NCBI GenBank assembly: GCA_020161315.1 | Contig: JAIUOH010000022.1 | Span: 1 to 56,304, forward strand | Direction: 5' to 3' | Length of the DNA stretch: 56,304 bases | Source of the DNA: Actinomycetota bacterium | Lineage (GTDB): Bacteria > Actinomycetota > Actinomycetes > Actinomycetales > Microbacteriaceae | Part shown: positions 7,642 to 16,054 of the stretch, piece after piece | Layout of the letters: every line of letters begins with the position of its first letter | Numbering within the stretch: the stretch's first letter is position 1 | Notes under the pieces: generated by a model | What the model was told of the DNA's origin: nothing | The model's input: only the letters and a program-made list of their open reading frames with translations | Database searches by the model: none | Made by a program: the position numbers and the translations under genes

Positions 7642-8295
7642 TTACGAAAGAGCTGCGTTGATTTTTCTTCGTTCGAAGAGGATCGAGGCCAGGTCGAACC
7701 CGAGGTGCAGCAGTGCGAGCAAGATCGCCGCCGCGGGTGCCCAGCCGAGCTTTTCGATGAGCCAGATGCCGCCGAGCACGGTGATGTGCAGCTTGATGAT
7801 TCGCGGGTAGGGCTGCCAGAACAGTTTGCTGGCAGCGGGAAGCCGATCTGGCCGAGTGAGCAACAAGGCGATGAGCTGCACCACGGTACCGCCGAACCAG
7901 ATCAGCAGGATCCCGCGCCAATTGACGAGCGAGAGATCGCCGAAGAGGCCCTTGCCGACGATCGATCCGCCCAGAAAGTTGAACACGCCCGCGCAGATCA
8001 GCAGCACGAAGATGCCGTGCACCAGCGTGAAGATGCCGTAGTGCGCGATGAAGAAGAGCACGAGACCGCTTCGCGAGGCAGGTTTTGTGCTGTCGTTGAA
8101 GGTCATAGGAGCCTCGCCCTCGGGCTGCACGCGCTTCGTGCGAATCATTGACACGACGTTCAGCAGGCCGGCGGTGACGTTCTCAAACCAGTAGAGCAGC
8201 AGCACCGATCGCCAGTCCCAAGCGAAGACGAGAATGCCCACGATCGGCAGGAGTCCATAGAAGACGGCGGTGAGAATACGGGGGGTCACGCACAC
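7642..8295 (-). CDS. DUF6498-like integral membrane protein
   Basis: This is a membrane protein of about 217 residues with five to six predicted hydrophobic segments. The motif VLLLYWFENVTAGLLNVV near residue 35 and a later FFIAHYGIFTLVHGIFV segment fit the DUF6498 family of unknown function. Starts are ambiguous between GTG 8295 and GTG 8289, both close to the first membrane segment. It lies in a minus-strand pair with the hypothetical gene at 7204-7632. Confidence 0.65.
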   Translation of the reverse strand: MCVTPRILTAVFYGLLPIVGILVFAWDWRSVLLLYWFENVTAGLLNVVSMIRTKRVQPEGEAPMTFNDSTKPASRSGLVLFFIAHYGIFTLVHGIFVLLICAGVFNFLGGSIVGKGLFGDLSLVNWRGILLIWFGGTVVQLIALLLTRPDRLPAASKLFWQPYPRIIKLHITVLGGIWLIEKLGWAPAAAILLALLHLGFDLASILFERRKINAALS

Positions 8296-8445
8296 AGGCT
8301 AACCCGGAAGTCGCATCGTGCATGGGTTCAGTTTCGGAGGCCGTCCCCGAAGCATCACCCGCAGGGCTCCAGGTTCGCAAGAGCCAAGGTGTGCGCGACG
8401 GTTTTGCATAGGGACAATCGCCCGGCTCGGCTGTTGGGCTGAGGC

Positions 8446-8475
8446 TTGACTGTTGCCCTCGGCACACAGTATCGA
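8446..8475 (+). promoter_or_regulatory. Sigma70-type promoter before arsC
   Basis: TTGACT (8446-8451) and TATCGA (8470-8475) are separated by 18 bases and lie about 75 bases before the arsC start. They fit a housekeeping promoter. No ArsR-type operator was recognised in the leader. Confidence 0.45.
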
Positions 8476-8550
8476 TCTCGTGTGTAACGTTTGTCGCAAG
8501 GAGCGCTGTTTCTCTGTCCCGTCATCAGCAGCGCTGGGAGGAGCCAACAC

Positions 8551-8952
8551 ATGACCGGTCAGAAACCATCGGTTCTGTTCGTCTGCGTCCACAACGCGGG
8601 CCGTTCGCAGATGGCGGCCGGCTGGCTCCGCGAGCTCGCAGGGGAGCGTGTCGAGGTTCGATCCGCGGGATCCATGCCCGCAGAACAGATCAACCCAGTT
8701 GCGGCCCAGGCCATGCGCGAGGTTGGGATCGACATCACGGCTGAGCGCCCCAAGGTGCTAAAGGCTGAGACAGTTCAGGAGTCCGACGTGGTGATCACCA
8801 TGGGATGCGGAGATGCGTGCCCGTTCTTTCCGGGCAAGCGCTACGAAGACTGGAAGCTCGATGATCCCGCCGGGCAGGGTATCGAAGCCGTGCGCCCGAT
8901 CCGCGACGAGATCAAAGCCCGCGTGCAGGCACTTCTCGCCGAGCTGCTCTAG
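8551..8952 (+). CDS. arsC: Arsenate reductase, mycothiol/thiol-dependent, LMW-PTP fold
   Basis: This is a 133-residue enzyme. The phosphate-binding loop FVCVHNAGRSQMA carries the nucleophile Cys12. The distal segment MGCGDACPFFPGKRYEDWKLDDP has the cysteines and the DDP motif typical of actinobacterial ArsC. Such enzymes reduce arsenate to arsenite, in these bacteria through an arseno-mycothiol adduct and mycoredoxin. The start at ATG 8551 has GGGAGGAG upstream; a 20-codon in-frame extension is less likely. There is no arsR or arsenite exporter next to it, so this is a stand-alone gene. A phosphotyrosine phosphatase is the alternative, but the GCGDAC motif favours arsenate. Confidence 0.9.
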   Translation: MTGQKPSVLFVCVHNAGRSQMAAGWLRELAGERVEVRSAGSMPAEQINPVAAQAMREVGIDITAERPKVLKAETVQESDVVITMGCGDACPFFPGKRYEDWKLDDPAGQGIEAVRPIRDEIKARVQALLAELL

Positions 8953-9004
8953 GGGCTGAGCGGGTTTCTGTGATCGATGCGGTCGTCACAGTCGATCAGC
9001 CCCT
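8951..9004. terminator. Bidirectional terminator between arsC and ltrA
   Basis: AGGGGCTGA (8951-8959) pairs with TCAGCCCCT (8996-9004), and an inner stem CTGTGA/TCACAG continues it. It lies between two converging genes and overlaps both stop regions, so it can serve both. Confidence 0.55.
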
Positions 9005-10184
9005 ACACCAGCACACTTCGCCGCTGCCGAACTCGGTGCAGTTCGACCGTGACGACCGCGACGACCACGCAAGTCGCCGCCCCGACGATCGTGATGACCG
9101 GCAGGAGCGCGCACGCGAGGGTTGCCAACGCGGCGAGCAGAAACACCACCGATGCGGTGGCAGGGATTCTGCTGCGAAGCAGGATCAGCCAGACCACCGC
9201 CATGAAGACCGCTACGGGCACGGTGAGCGAGAGCGAAGCCGTCGCGGTACTCAGGTGTTCCGACGCCCCCGAGAGCAGATCGAGTTCGACCTCGATACCT
9301 GCCGAGATCGCGCCGATCGCGGCGAACAGCAGATAGTGCGCGTATCCGAACGCGAATCCGCTGCTCGCCGAGTCGAGTTGTTCGCCGTACTCGTGAGAGA
9401 AATACATCCACCACACACCGGCGGCCAACACGAGACCTGCCGCAGCGAGCCCGACGATGCCGTCGACATGCTCGCCCGAGTTCAGCGCGTCGATGATCGC
9501 GTTGGCAGAGGCGAGCAGGCTCTCGCCCAGCAGAATCAGCACGAACAGGCTGTAGCGCTCAGCAATGTGATGCGGGTGCCAGGGAGTGTTCCTCGCCCGT
9601 TCGGCCCACACGGGCACAAGCACCTCGAGCAGCATCGCCGGCAAGAAGCTCCAGAACTGCACCTCGGACGAGAAGGCGATCCTCGCCACCCAAATGCACT
9701 GCACCACAGAGATCCCGACCGCGTACCGCAGCGCGACAGCCCTGAGCTCCGGGTCGGACACCGCAAGCCGCACCCACTGCGCGACCATCGCAAGCCGCAT
9801 GATCACGTAGCCCCAGGTGACAGTCGCCCACTCACCCTCGGCCATGGCGTCGTGCACACCAGCTGCGAGCACGAGCACGCCGCCCATCTGCACGATGGTC
9901 GTGACGCGATATAGCCAGTCGTCGGTGTCGAACGCTGAGGCGAACCAGGTGAAGTTCATCCACGCCCACCAGATGGCGAAGAAGATCATGGCGTACGCCA
10001 GCACGGTCGCCATCGCGTGACCCTCGACTATGCCGTGGTGCAGATTCTGCGAAGCCTGCGAAACGGCGATCACGAACACGAGATCGAAGAAGAGCTCGAG
10101 CGAGCTTGCGACGCGGTGCTGCTGGCGAGGGTCGCGACCCGACATGCGTATGAGGCCGAACCGCCCCAGTACCGTGCTGCTCAT
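9003..10184 (-). CDS. ltrA: Low temperature requirement protein A family (LtrA)
   Basis: This is a 393-residue membrane protein with about ten to twelve hydrophobic segments. Diagnostic motifs of the LtrA family are VASSLELFFDLVFVIAVSQ near residue 28, WWAWMNFTWFASAFDTDDW near residue 75 and ERYSLFVLILLGESLLA near residue 210. The biochemical function is unknown; the family is named after a Listeria cold-growth gene. The ATG at 10184 overlaps, as ATGA, the stop of a 38-codon reading frame that carries the strong ribosome binding site. LtrA is therefore probably translated by coupling. Confidence 0.88.
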   Translation of the reverse strand: MSSTVLGRFGLIRMSGRDPRQQHRVASSLELFFDLVFVIAVSQASQNLHHGIVEGHAMATVLAYAMIFFAIWWAWMNFTWFASAFDTDDWLYRVTTIVQMGGVLVLAAGVHDAMAEGEWATVTWGYVIMRLAMVAQWVRLAVSDPELRAVALRYAVGISVVQCIWVARIAFSSEVQFWSFLPAMLLEVLVPVWAERARNTPWHPHHIAERYSLFVLILLGESLLASANAIIDALNSGEHVDGIVGLAAAGLVLAAGVWWMYFSHEYGEQLDSASSGFAFGYAHYLLFAAIGAISAGIEVELDLLSGASEHLSTATASLSLTVPVAVFMAVVWLILLRSRIPATASVVFLLAALATLACALLPVITIVGAATCVVVAVVTVELHRVRQRRSVLV

Positions 10185-10297
10185 GCGCGGGGCGGGCTTC
10201 GGAACGAGGCGACGCGGTCGCCCTCGACTGTGACCAATGCGATCGATTCGCCGGTGACGACCCGTCGCACTGCTTCGGGAACATGAATATTGCTCAT
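10181..10297 (-). CDS. 38-residue ORF coupled to ltrA
   Basis: ATG 10297 follows AAGGAGGAAGAGATT, a near-perfect ribosome binding site. The frame runs 38 codons (MSNIHVPEAVRRVVTGESIA at the start) and ends in TGA overlapping the ltrA ATG as ATGA. LtrA has no good binding site of its own outside this frame. The product could be a real small protein or a translated leader whose job is coupling. The sequence is soluble and I do not recognise a family. Confidence 0.55.
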   Translation of the reverse strand: MSNIHVPEAVRRVVTGESIALVTVEGDRVASFRSPPRA

Positions 10298-10402
10298 AAT
10301 CTCTTCCTCCTTCATCGTTAGAGAGCGCCGCTCTGCAGAAAAGTGACGCCTGTCATCGCTCTCAGCTTGTTGCGCGTATCCGTTGCACGTGACCGTTTGA
10401 AG

Positions 10403-10861
10403 TCAGGATCGTCTGATGGCATCGGTGCCACCTGTGTTCGGCGAGGTCAGCAAGTGTCGAACGAAGAACCGATTCGCGTCTTCCCCCGCGTGCCGCGGCA
10501 CCCCCGTGTGCCCGCCGAGGTTCGCATTCAGTGTCTTCTCTCGCGACCCTAGCGCATCGAAAAGTTCAAGTGCCATCTGCCGGTCGTTGCCCTCGTCATC
10601 CCACTGCAGCAGCATGTAAAGAGGAATGGTGATCCCGTGCGCCTGCTCGAGAATCGACCGGGGCACGTAGCTGCCGGCGAAAAGCACGGCCGCCGCGATT
10701 CGATCATCTACCGCCGCGAGGCGCACTCCGATCGAGACCACCCCGCCCGAGAAGCCGACCGGGCCGGCCGCGACGCGGTTCGGGCGATCCTCGCCGAAAT
10801 ACCTGCTGCCGAGCTGTCTTGACCTAACCTCGTTCGCGTGATTCCTCCCCTCCCGTAGCAA
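10403..10861 (-). pseudogene. Fragment of an alpha/beta hydrolase (dienelactone-hydrolase type)
   Basis: The 152-codon frame matches only the C-terminal part of an alpha/beta hydrolase. It has a nucleophile-elbow-like VGFSGGVVSIGV, then RIAAAVLFAG, then the acid-bearing PLYMLLQWDDEGNDR and the catalytic His segment LGGHTGVPRHAGEDA. Intact relatives are about 240-270 residues and have an N-terminal half that is missing here. The first 25 residues look unrelated, and the elbow lacks the usual GxSxG spacing to its helix. I call it a decayed remnant, not an active enzyme. It lies next to another decayed gene at 11482. Confidence 0.65.
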
Positions 10862-11040
10862 TTGGGCACTTAATGTTGTCTGAACTCAGCAGAGACAACA
10901 CCTACTGCCCATCTGCTTGAGCAGGGCAATCAAGCTTGAAAAAATTTCTCGCGAGCTTGTCGGTTCGCAATACTCTGGTTCGACGTAGTGAGTAAGAAGA
11001 ATCAACCGGCCCTTCGAAGCACACCAACATTGGAGTCATC

Positions 11041-11463
11041 ATGAAGTACATGCTCATCATGCGCGCAGTCGATCAGGCAAAGGTCGAGCAGTACCAGCAG
11101 CGCCCATTCGAAGAAATCATCGCCGAGATGGGCGTATACAACGAGGCCATGATCAACGCGGGCGTCATGGTCGACGGCGCGGGCCTGTCAGACGCCTCGG
11201 AGGGCGCGGTAGTTGCGTTCGGCGACGGCGATCCAGTTGTCACCGACGGCCCCTACGGCGAGCTGCGCGAACTGTTCAACGGCTTCTGGATGCTCGAGGT
11301 CTCGTCGAAGGAAGAGGCGATCGAGTGGGCTCGCAGGGCCCCGCTCGGCGACGGCTCGCAGATCGAGGTGCGCCGCGTGACCGGCCCCGAAGACTTTCCG
11401 CAGGACAACGAGTGGATTCAGAAAGAGCAGGAGTGGATCGCCGAGGGCAAGGCCCGCGGCTAG
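11041..11463 (+). CDS. YCII/DGPF-domain protein, partner of ECF42-type sigma factors
   Basis: This 140-residue protein begins MKYMLIM and holds the hallmark VVTDGPYGELRELFNGFWML segment of the DGPF/YCII family, ending in a charged tail. In actinobacteria such genes sit directly before an ECF42-type sigma factor, and here one follows after 18 bases. That sigma gene is broken (see 11482), so this gene may have lost its partner. The YCII fold is dimeric alpha/beta and may bind a small ligand; no activity is assigned. GGAGTCATC is a modest ribosome binding site. Confidence 0.85.
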   Translation: MKYMLIMRAVDQAKVEQYQQRPFEEIIAEMGVYNEAMINAGVMVDGAGLSDASEGAVVAFGDGDPVVTDGPYGELRELFNGFWMLEVSSKEEAIEWARRAPLGDGSQIEVRRVTGPEDFPQDNEWIQKEQEWIAEGKARG

Positions 11464-14400
11464 CCGCACGCCGATCACCTGATGCCCGCGCGGGATGCAG
11501 CTGCCGAGGTGGCCTCGATCGCGAGAGTGGTCGAGGCCACCTGGCGCATCGAGGCCGCCAAGATCGTCGCGACGCTCACGAGGTACGTGGGTGACTTCGG
11601 CCTCGCCGAGGATCTCGCGCAGGATGCGCTCGCCGCAGCCATGAGCGAGTGGCCGCGCTCGGGCGTGCCGGCCTACCCTGCCGCGTGGCTGACAACGACG
11701 GCGAAGCGGCGGGCGATCGATGGGTGGCGCAGGCGCGAGAATTTTGAAAAGAGGATCCCGCTGCTCGCCGATGAGCAGCGAGTGATTGAGGGGGCCGAAG
11801 CCACCGAGCTGCCCTGGAACCCCGACGTCATCGAAGACGATGTGCTGCGCCTCGTGTTCATCTCGTGCCACCCGGTGCTGCTCGCCGGCCAGCAGCGCAC
11901 CCGCTGGGATCGCTCGCTCATCGGGCTCGGAAATCGTTCCCTCGCAAAGGCACGCGAATCGTGGGCCCGACGATCTGCCGAGAGCGGGCGAAGCGAATCG
12001 GGCTCCTACACTCTGCAGGCCGAGATTGCCGCGTGCCATGCGGCTGCCCCGCGTTTCGAGCTGACCGACTGGCGGCGCATCGCCGAACTGTACGCGCAGC
12101 TTTGCGCGGTCGCCCCGTCGCCGATCACTGAACTGGGTCGGGCAATCGCGGTCGCCGAAGCAGACGGGCCCGCCGCCGGGCTTGCGCTCGTAGAAGGTCT
12201 CGCCGACACCAAGCAGCTCAGCGAGCAGAGTGAGCACCGCGGCGGCGGTGCTCGGGTCTTCGATCCGCTCGTGCGCTGCGCTTTCTCCGGAGCCCACCTT
12301 GACTCCGAGATCCTCCGGCCCGAGCGACACGAAGACGTCTTCGTCGGTCACGTCGTCTCCGAGAAAGAGCACCCGCGCATCGGGAAGAGAGGATCGTATG
12401 CTCTTGAGCATCGAGCCCTTGTCTGACTGGCGCAACGTGAACTCGCGCACCTCCTTTCCCGACCTCACATGCAGGCCGGAGTCGGTGCCGAGGTGTTCGG
12501 CTGCCTCGAGCAATTCTGAGGCGTGGGCCCGGTCTGCGACGGCCCTCGTGTGCACGGCGATCCCGAACGGCTTTCGCTCGAGATAGACACCAGCGACCTC
12601 GCGAAATATTCGATTGAGCCTCGTGGTGAAACGCTCCAAGCGCTGAGTCTCTTGCTCGCTGGGCTCGAGAAGGGCCGGCGTCGCATCTGCGCTGGGGGCC
12701 CGGTTGCGGCTTTGCGTGCCTTGGTCGCGCTGTCGCTTTCCCGGCTCGCTGAGCTCGGCTCCGTGAGAACCAGAGACGATCCAGGCGTCTGACTCGAGCC
12801 CGGTAGCCGCGAGGCTGGTCAGCGACCTACCCGAGAGCAACACGACAGTCACGCCCTGCGCCTCGGCAAGGGAATTGAGGGCGCGCTGCGCGGCCGGAAG
12901 AATCTTGGCGTCTTGCGGGCGCGAAACCAGCGGCGCGACCGTACCATCGAAGTCGACCGCGACGATCAGACTCGGATGCGCTGCGAGGCGCCGGATGCCG
13001 TCGGCAACGCGGTCAGGTATGCTCGGCGCGCTCGCCGCGAACGCATCAGCCGATTGGGCGGCCTCGCGCTGCTGACGCATCTTCGTTGCCTGTGAGACCG
13101 CCTCGAGAAGGCTCTCGGTCCAGTGCGCTACGTCGTGCTGGCGCACTGTCTCTCGCATCGCGTGCATGCGGCGCTGCTGCTCTGCAGCCGGCATGTGCAC
13201 CGCGCGCAGAATCGCCGCTTTCAGGCCCTCGATGTCGTGCGGGTTGACGAGCACCGCACCCTGCAGCTCGTCGGCGGCGCCCGCGAACTCGCTGAGCACC
13301 AGGGCTCCGGTATCGTCGACCCGACAGGCCGCATACTCTTTGGCAACCAGGTTCATGCCGTCTCGAAGCGGAGTGACGAGCATCACATCGGCGGCGAGAT
13401 AGAACGACACCATCTCTTCTCGTGAGTAGCTTCGGTGCAGATAGACGAGGGGTGTGTGCCCGATATCGCCGTGTTCACCGTTGAGACGCCCAGCGGTGGT
13501 TTCAACCTCGTCGCGAAGTGCGCGGTAGGCGTCGACGCGCTCGCGGCTCGGAGAGGCGATCTGCACGAAAGTGATCTCGCGCGTCTCGAGCTCGCCGTCG
13601 GCAAGCATCTCTTCGTACGCCTTGAATCGGTGCAGAATTCCCTTCGTGTAATCGAGGCGATCGACCCCGAGCACGAGGGTCTGAGGGTTGCCGAGTTCTT
13701 CACGAATCTCGCGTGCCCGACACCGCACCTCATGCCGACGTGCCAGCCGCTCGATCGTCTGCGTATCGATGGAGATCGGAAACTCGCGGGCGAGCACTGG
13801 CCTTGTGGCACCGTGTTGCTCCTGTGCGGGCACGAGCACTGAGTTCTCGTGTATTGCGTAGCCAGCAATTCGCTCGGCGGCTTCGCGGAATGCGCTTGCG
13901 TCGGCTTCGCGCTGAAAGCCGAGGATGTCTGCGCCGAGCAGCCCCTCGATGATGCGTCTGCGCCAGGGAAGCTGAGCGAAGAGCCGTGTCGGCGGAAACG
14001 GGATGTGCAGAAAGAAGGCGATGACCAGGTCGGGGCGTTGCTCGCGCAGCATCTCTGGCACGAGCTGCAGCTGGTAGTCGTGCACCCAGACGAGCGCGTC
14101 GGGTGCGGCGACCTGAGCAACGCGCTCGGCAATCCGGCGGTTGACCTCGCAGTAGCGCTCCCACCACTCGCGGTGATACTCGGGTGGGGCAATGACATCG
14201 TGATACAGCGGCCAGAGGGTGCCGTTTGCGAAACCCTCGTAGTACAGCTCGACGTCTTTACCGCTCAGCGGCACGGGAACCAGCCGCATAGAACCGAGTT
14301 CGAACGGCTCGATCGTTTCGTCGGCATTGCCTGCCCAGCCCACCCACATGCAGCCCAGTTCTTCGACCACGGGCCCAACCGCCGAGACGAGCCCTCCCGG

Positions 14401-14502
14401 CGAGGGCTGCCATGCACCTGAGCCGTCTTCCTGCTCGACCCGATCGACGGGGAGCCGGTTCGAAACCATGACGAGTTGCCTTTCGCCCAGATCCGGTATC
14501 AC
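11188..14502 (-). CDS. otsAB: Trehalose-6-phosphate synthase/phosphatase fusion (OtsA-OtsB) with read-through tail
   Basis: Residues 1-480 are a GT20 synthase joining UDP-glucose (or another NDP-glucose) and glucose-6-phosphate. Motifs are VSNRLPVDR, WVHDYQLQLVPEMLR, FFLHIPFPPTRLF, GVDRLDYTKGI and TPLRDGMNLVAKEYAA. Residues 520-770 are the HAD phosphatase with VDFDGTVAPLV, VVLLSGRS, KGSML and LGDDVTDEDVF. GTG 14502 follows AGGAGGTCG; ATG 14469 is the alternative. Homology ends at about 12193, yet the frame stays open to 11188, antisense to the broken sigma gene and part of the YCII gene. This adds about 335 unrelated residues. The original stop was apparently removed by a deletion at the junction. 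Confidence 0.85.
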   Translation of the reverse strand: MIPDLGERQLVMVSNRLPVDRVEQEDGSGAWQPSPGGLVSAVGPVVEELGCMWVGWAGNADETIEPFELGSMRLVPVPLSGKDVELYYEGFANGTLWPLYHDVIAPPEYHREWWERYCEVNRRIAERVAQVAAPDALVWVHDYQLQLVPEMLREQRPDLVIAFFLHIPFPPTRLFAQLPWRRRIIEGLLGADILGFQREADASAFREAAERIAGYAIHENSVLVPAQEQHGATRPVLAREFPISIDTQTIERLARRHEVRCRAREIREELGNPQTLVLGVDRLDYTKGILHRFKAYEEMLADGELETREITFVQIASPSRERVDAYRALRDEVETTAGRLNGEHGDIGHTPLVYLHRSYSREEMVSFYLAADVMLVTPLRDGMNLVAKEYAACRVDDTGALVLSEFAGAADELQGAVLVNPHDIEGLKAAILRAVHMPAAEQQRRMHAMRETVRQHDVAHWTESLLEAVSQATKMRQQREAAQSADAFAASAPSIPDRVADGIRRLAAHPSLIVAVDFDGTVAPLVSRPQDAKILPAAQRALNSLAEAQGVTVVLLSGRSLTSLAATGLESDAWIVSGSHGAELSEPGKRQRDQGTQSRNRAPSADATPALLEPSEQETQRLERFTTRLNRIFREVAGVYLERKPFGIAVHTRAVADRAHASELLEAAEHLGTDSGLHVRSGKEVREFTLRQSDKGSMLKSIRSSLPDARVLFLGDDVTDEDVFVSLGPEDLGVKVGSGESAAHERIEDPSTAAAVLTLLAELLGVGETFYERKPGGGPVCFGDRDCPTQFSDRRRGDRAKLRVQFGDAPPVGQLETRGSRMARGNLGLQSVGARFASPALGRSSGPRFACLCEGTISEPDERAIPAGALLAGEQHRVARDEHEAQHIVFDDVGVPGQLGGFGPLNHSLLIGEQRDPLFKILAPAPPIDRPPLRRRCQPRGRVGRHARARPLAHGCGERILREILGEAEVTHVPRERRDDLGGLDAPGGLDHSRDRGHLGSCIPRGHQVIGVRLAAGLALGDPLLLFLNPLVVLRKVFGAGHAAHLDLRAVAERGPASPLDRLFLRRDLEHPEAVEQFAQLAVGAVGDNWIAVAERNYRALRGV
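11482..12205 (+). pseudogene. ECF42-type sigma factor with internal deletion and lost 3' end
   Basis: The N-terminal half is a normal ECF42 region 2: TRYVGDFGLAEDLAQDAL, PAYPAAWLTTTAKRRAIDGW and DVLRLVFISCHPVL. It then jumps at about 11882 to QQRTRWDRSLIGLGN, a motif that in intact relatives lies some 150 residues later. Region 4, which binds the -35 element, is therefore gone. The C-terminal SnoaL/TPR-like part continues (TDWRRIAELYAQLCAVAPSP, AVAEADGPAAGLALVEGL) until about 12205. There the frame runs into the antisense of otsB without its own stop. It cannot work as a sigma factor. Confidence 0.75.
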
Positions 14503-14648
14503 TGCCTGCTTCGACCTCCTGCTGTATTGCTTTCTCGAGACACTCGATGCCCCGCAACGAGTGTCTCGAAGGGCGTGGCAGGGCCGCAAGGGGTTGCTGA
14601 GACCGCGACGACCGGGTAAGAGTGGTTGGTGAGATAAGAGGAGCGTGG

Positions 14649-15623
14649 ATGAGCACTGGGCATGTCGGGATCGTCTGGAATCCCTCGAAGACGTCGCGTT
14701 ATGAACTCGAGAACGCGCTCGAGAAAGCATTTGAGCGAGTGCTGACGGGCACCGCAGAAGTGCGAGTCTCATGGCACGAAACGGGCGAGGACGACCCGGG
14801 GCTTGGCGCAGCGCGGGGCGCAGTCGAAGCCGGGGCAGATGTCGTGCTCGCCGCGGGCGGCGACGGTACGGTTCGGGCGGTGGCCGAGCATCTTGCCGAG
14901 AGTGGCGCACGCGCCGAGCTCGGCATCATTCCCCTCGGAACGGGTAACCTGCTCGCACGTAATCTCGGTGTGCCGCTCAAAGATCTCACCGCCGCGTTCG
15001 AGCGGGCGTTGACCGGCGAGGCGATCCCACTCGATATCGGCTGGGCGAGACTTGCTGTCGACGGCGAAACCGATGGCAAACGCTACGCCTTCGCGGTGAT
15101 GGCGGGGTTCGGCATCGACGCGCACATGATCACCGAGACCGACGACGACCTCAAGGACCGTGCCGGGTGGCTCGCCTACGTCGAATCGTTGGGGCGCGCG
15201 CTGTCGGCGAGCGAGGTGATCGATATTCGCTTGTCGGGCCAGAACCTCGAACCCTCCGATGAGCAGGCGCACACCCTGCTCATTGGCAACTGCGGCAGCC
15301 TGCAGGGCGGCATGACACTGTTGCCCGACGCCGACCCCAGCGATGGAGAGCTCGATCTGCTCGTGCTGAGCGCCGACAGCATCCCCGGCTGGGCCGATAC
15401 GATGCGAAATCTGGTGTGGGATAACGGGCTGAGGCGTCTGCTCTCGCCGTCATCGAGCGACGAGGATCAGGCCAAGAGCAGCGACAGCGCCACTCACCGG
15501 CGCATCACAGAACTAACGGTAGAGCTCGATGAGCCGCGTGTTTTCGAGGTCGACGGCGATGCTCTGGGTGAAACGAGCCGCGTCGAGATATCGGTGCAGC
15601 CGGGGGCAGTGCAGGTGCGCTAA
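14649..15623 (+). CDS. Diacylglycerol/lipid kinase family protein
   Basis: This 324-residue protein starts HVGIVWNPSKTSRYELENAL and carries the nucleotide-binding AAGGDGTVRAVAEHL at about residues 72-86. It then has LGIIPLGTGNLLARNLGVP and GFGIDAHMI, all typical of the DagK/sphingosine-kinase-like fold. These cytosolic or membrane-associated enzymes phosphorylate diacylglycerol or related lipids with ATP. The ATG at 14649 has GAGGAG upstream. It is divergent from otsAB, with about 145 bases between the starts for both promoters. Confidence 0.88.
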   Translation: MSTGHVGIVWNPSKTSRYELENALEKAFERVLTGTAEVRVSWHETGEDDPGLGAARGAVEAGADVVLAAGGDGTVRAVAEHLAESGARAELGIIPLGTGNLLARNLGVPLKDLTAAFERALTGEAIPLDIGWARLAVDGETDGKRYAFAVMAGFGIDAHMITETDDDLKDRAGWLAYVESLGRALSASEVIDIRLSGQNLEPSDEQAHTLLIGNCGSLQGGMTLLPDADPSDGELDLLVLSADSIPGWADTMRNLVWDNGLRRLLSPSSSDEDQAKSSDSATHRRITELTVELDEPRVFEVDGDALGETSRVEISVQPGAVQVR

Positions 15624-15658
15624 CCTCTTGGCTCCTCTCGCGATGCCGACGAGAACGC

Positions 15659-16054
15659 TCACTCCCAGCGAGCGCAGCTGACCTCTGAGAAACCAAGAAT
15701 CGCCGCGTCCTTCGTTACGAGCGTGAGGCCGTAGAGCTGTGCCTGCGCAACAAGCATTCGATCGAACGGGTCGCGATGATCCCAGCGCAGTGACCCTGCC
15801 TGCAGCATCACTGAACCCGTCAGGGCGACTTCAGTGGCGAACATGTTCTGGAGAAGTTCACCCCATCTCGCGAGCACGGCCTGAGCCCCTGGCAGGCGGC
15901 CGATGTTTGCTTTCTGCGAGAGCTCGTAAGCGCTGATGGGTGAAACAAACAGATGCTCCGCCTCAAGCAGCAGCGCTTGCACCTTGGGCGGAACCTTCTG
16001 CGGTTCGGCAGCGAGCCAGAGCACCACGTGCGTATCGAGAAGATAGCTGCTCAT
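15659..16054 (-). CDS. vapC: VapC-family PIN-domain toxin
   Basis: This 131-residue PIN nuclease has the acidic residues expected for the metal site: Asp7 (YLLDTHVVLW), Glu44 (SAYELS), Asp95/Asp98 (RDPFDRMLVAQA) and Asp116 (TLVTKDAAIL). VapC toxins cleave tRNA or rRNA loops and are held inactive by VapB. The ATG at 16054 overlaps the antitoxin stop as ATGA, which decides the start over an 18-codon extension. The module is complete and appears functional. Confidence 0.92.
   Translation of the reverse strand: MSSYLLDTHVVLWLAAEPQKVPPKVQALLLEAEHLFVSPISAYELSQKANIGRLPGAQAVLARWGELLQNMFATEVALTGSVMLQAGSLRWDHRDPFDRMLVAQAQLYGLTLVTKDAAILGFSEVSCARWE

Noticed and set aside
8970-9914. 314-codon frame antisense to ltrA
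   Set aside because: It is dominated by Asp, Arg and His, as expected from the reverse strand of hydrophobic helices, with no domain.
14503-14910. N-terminal extension of the otsAB frame to 14910
   Set aside because: The added residues are Arg/Pro-rich with no homology and would cover the start of the divergent lipid kinase gene. GTG 14502 with AGGAGG upstream is the better start.
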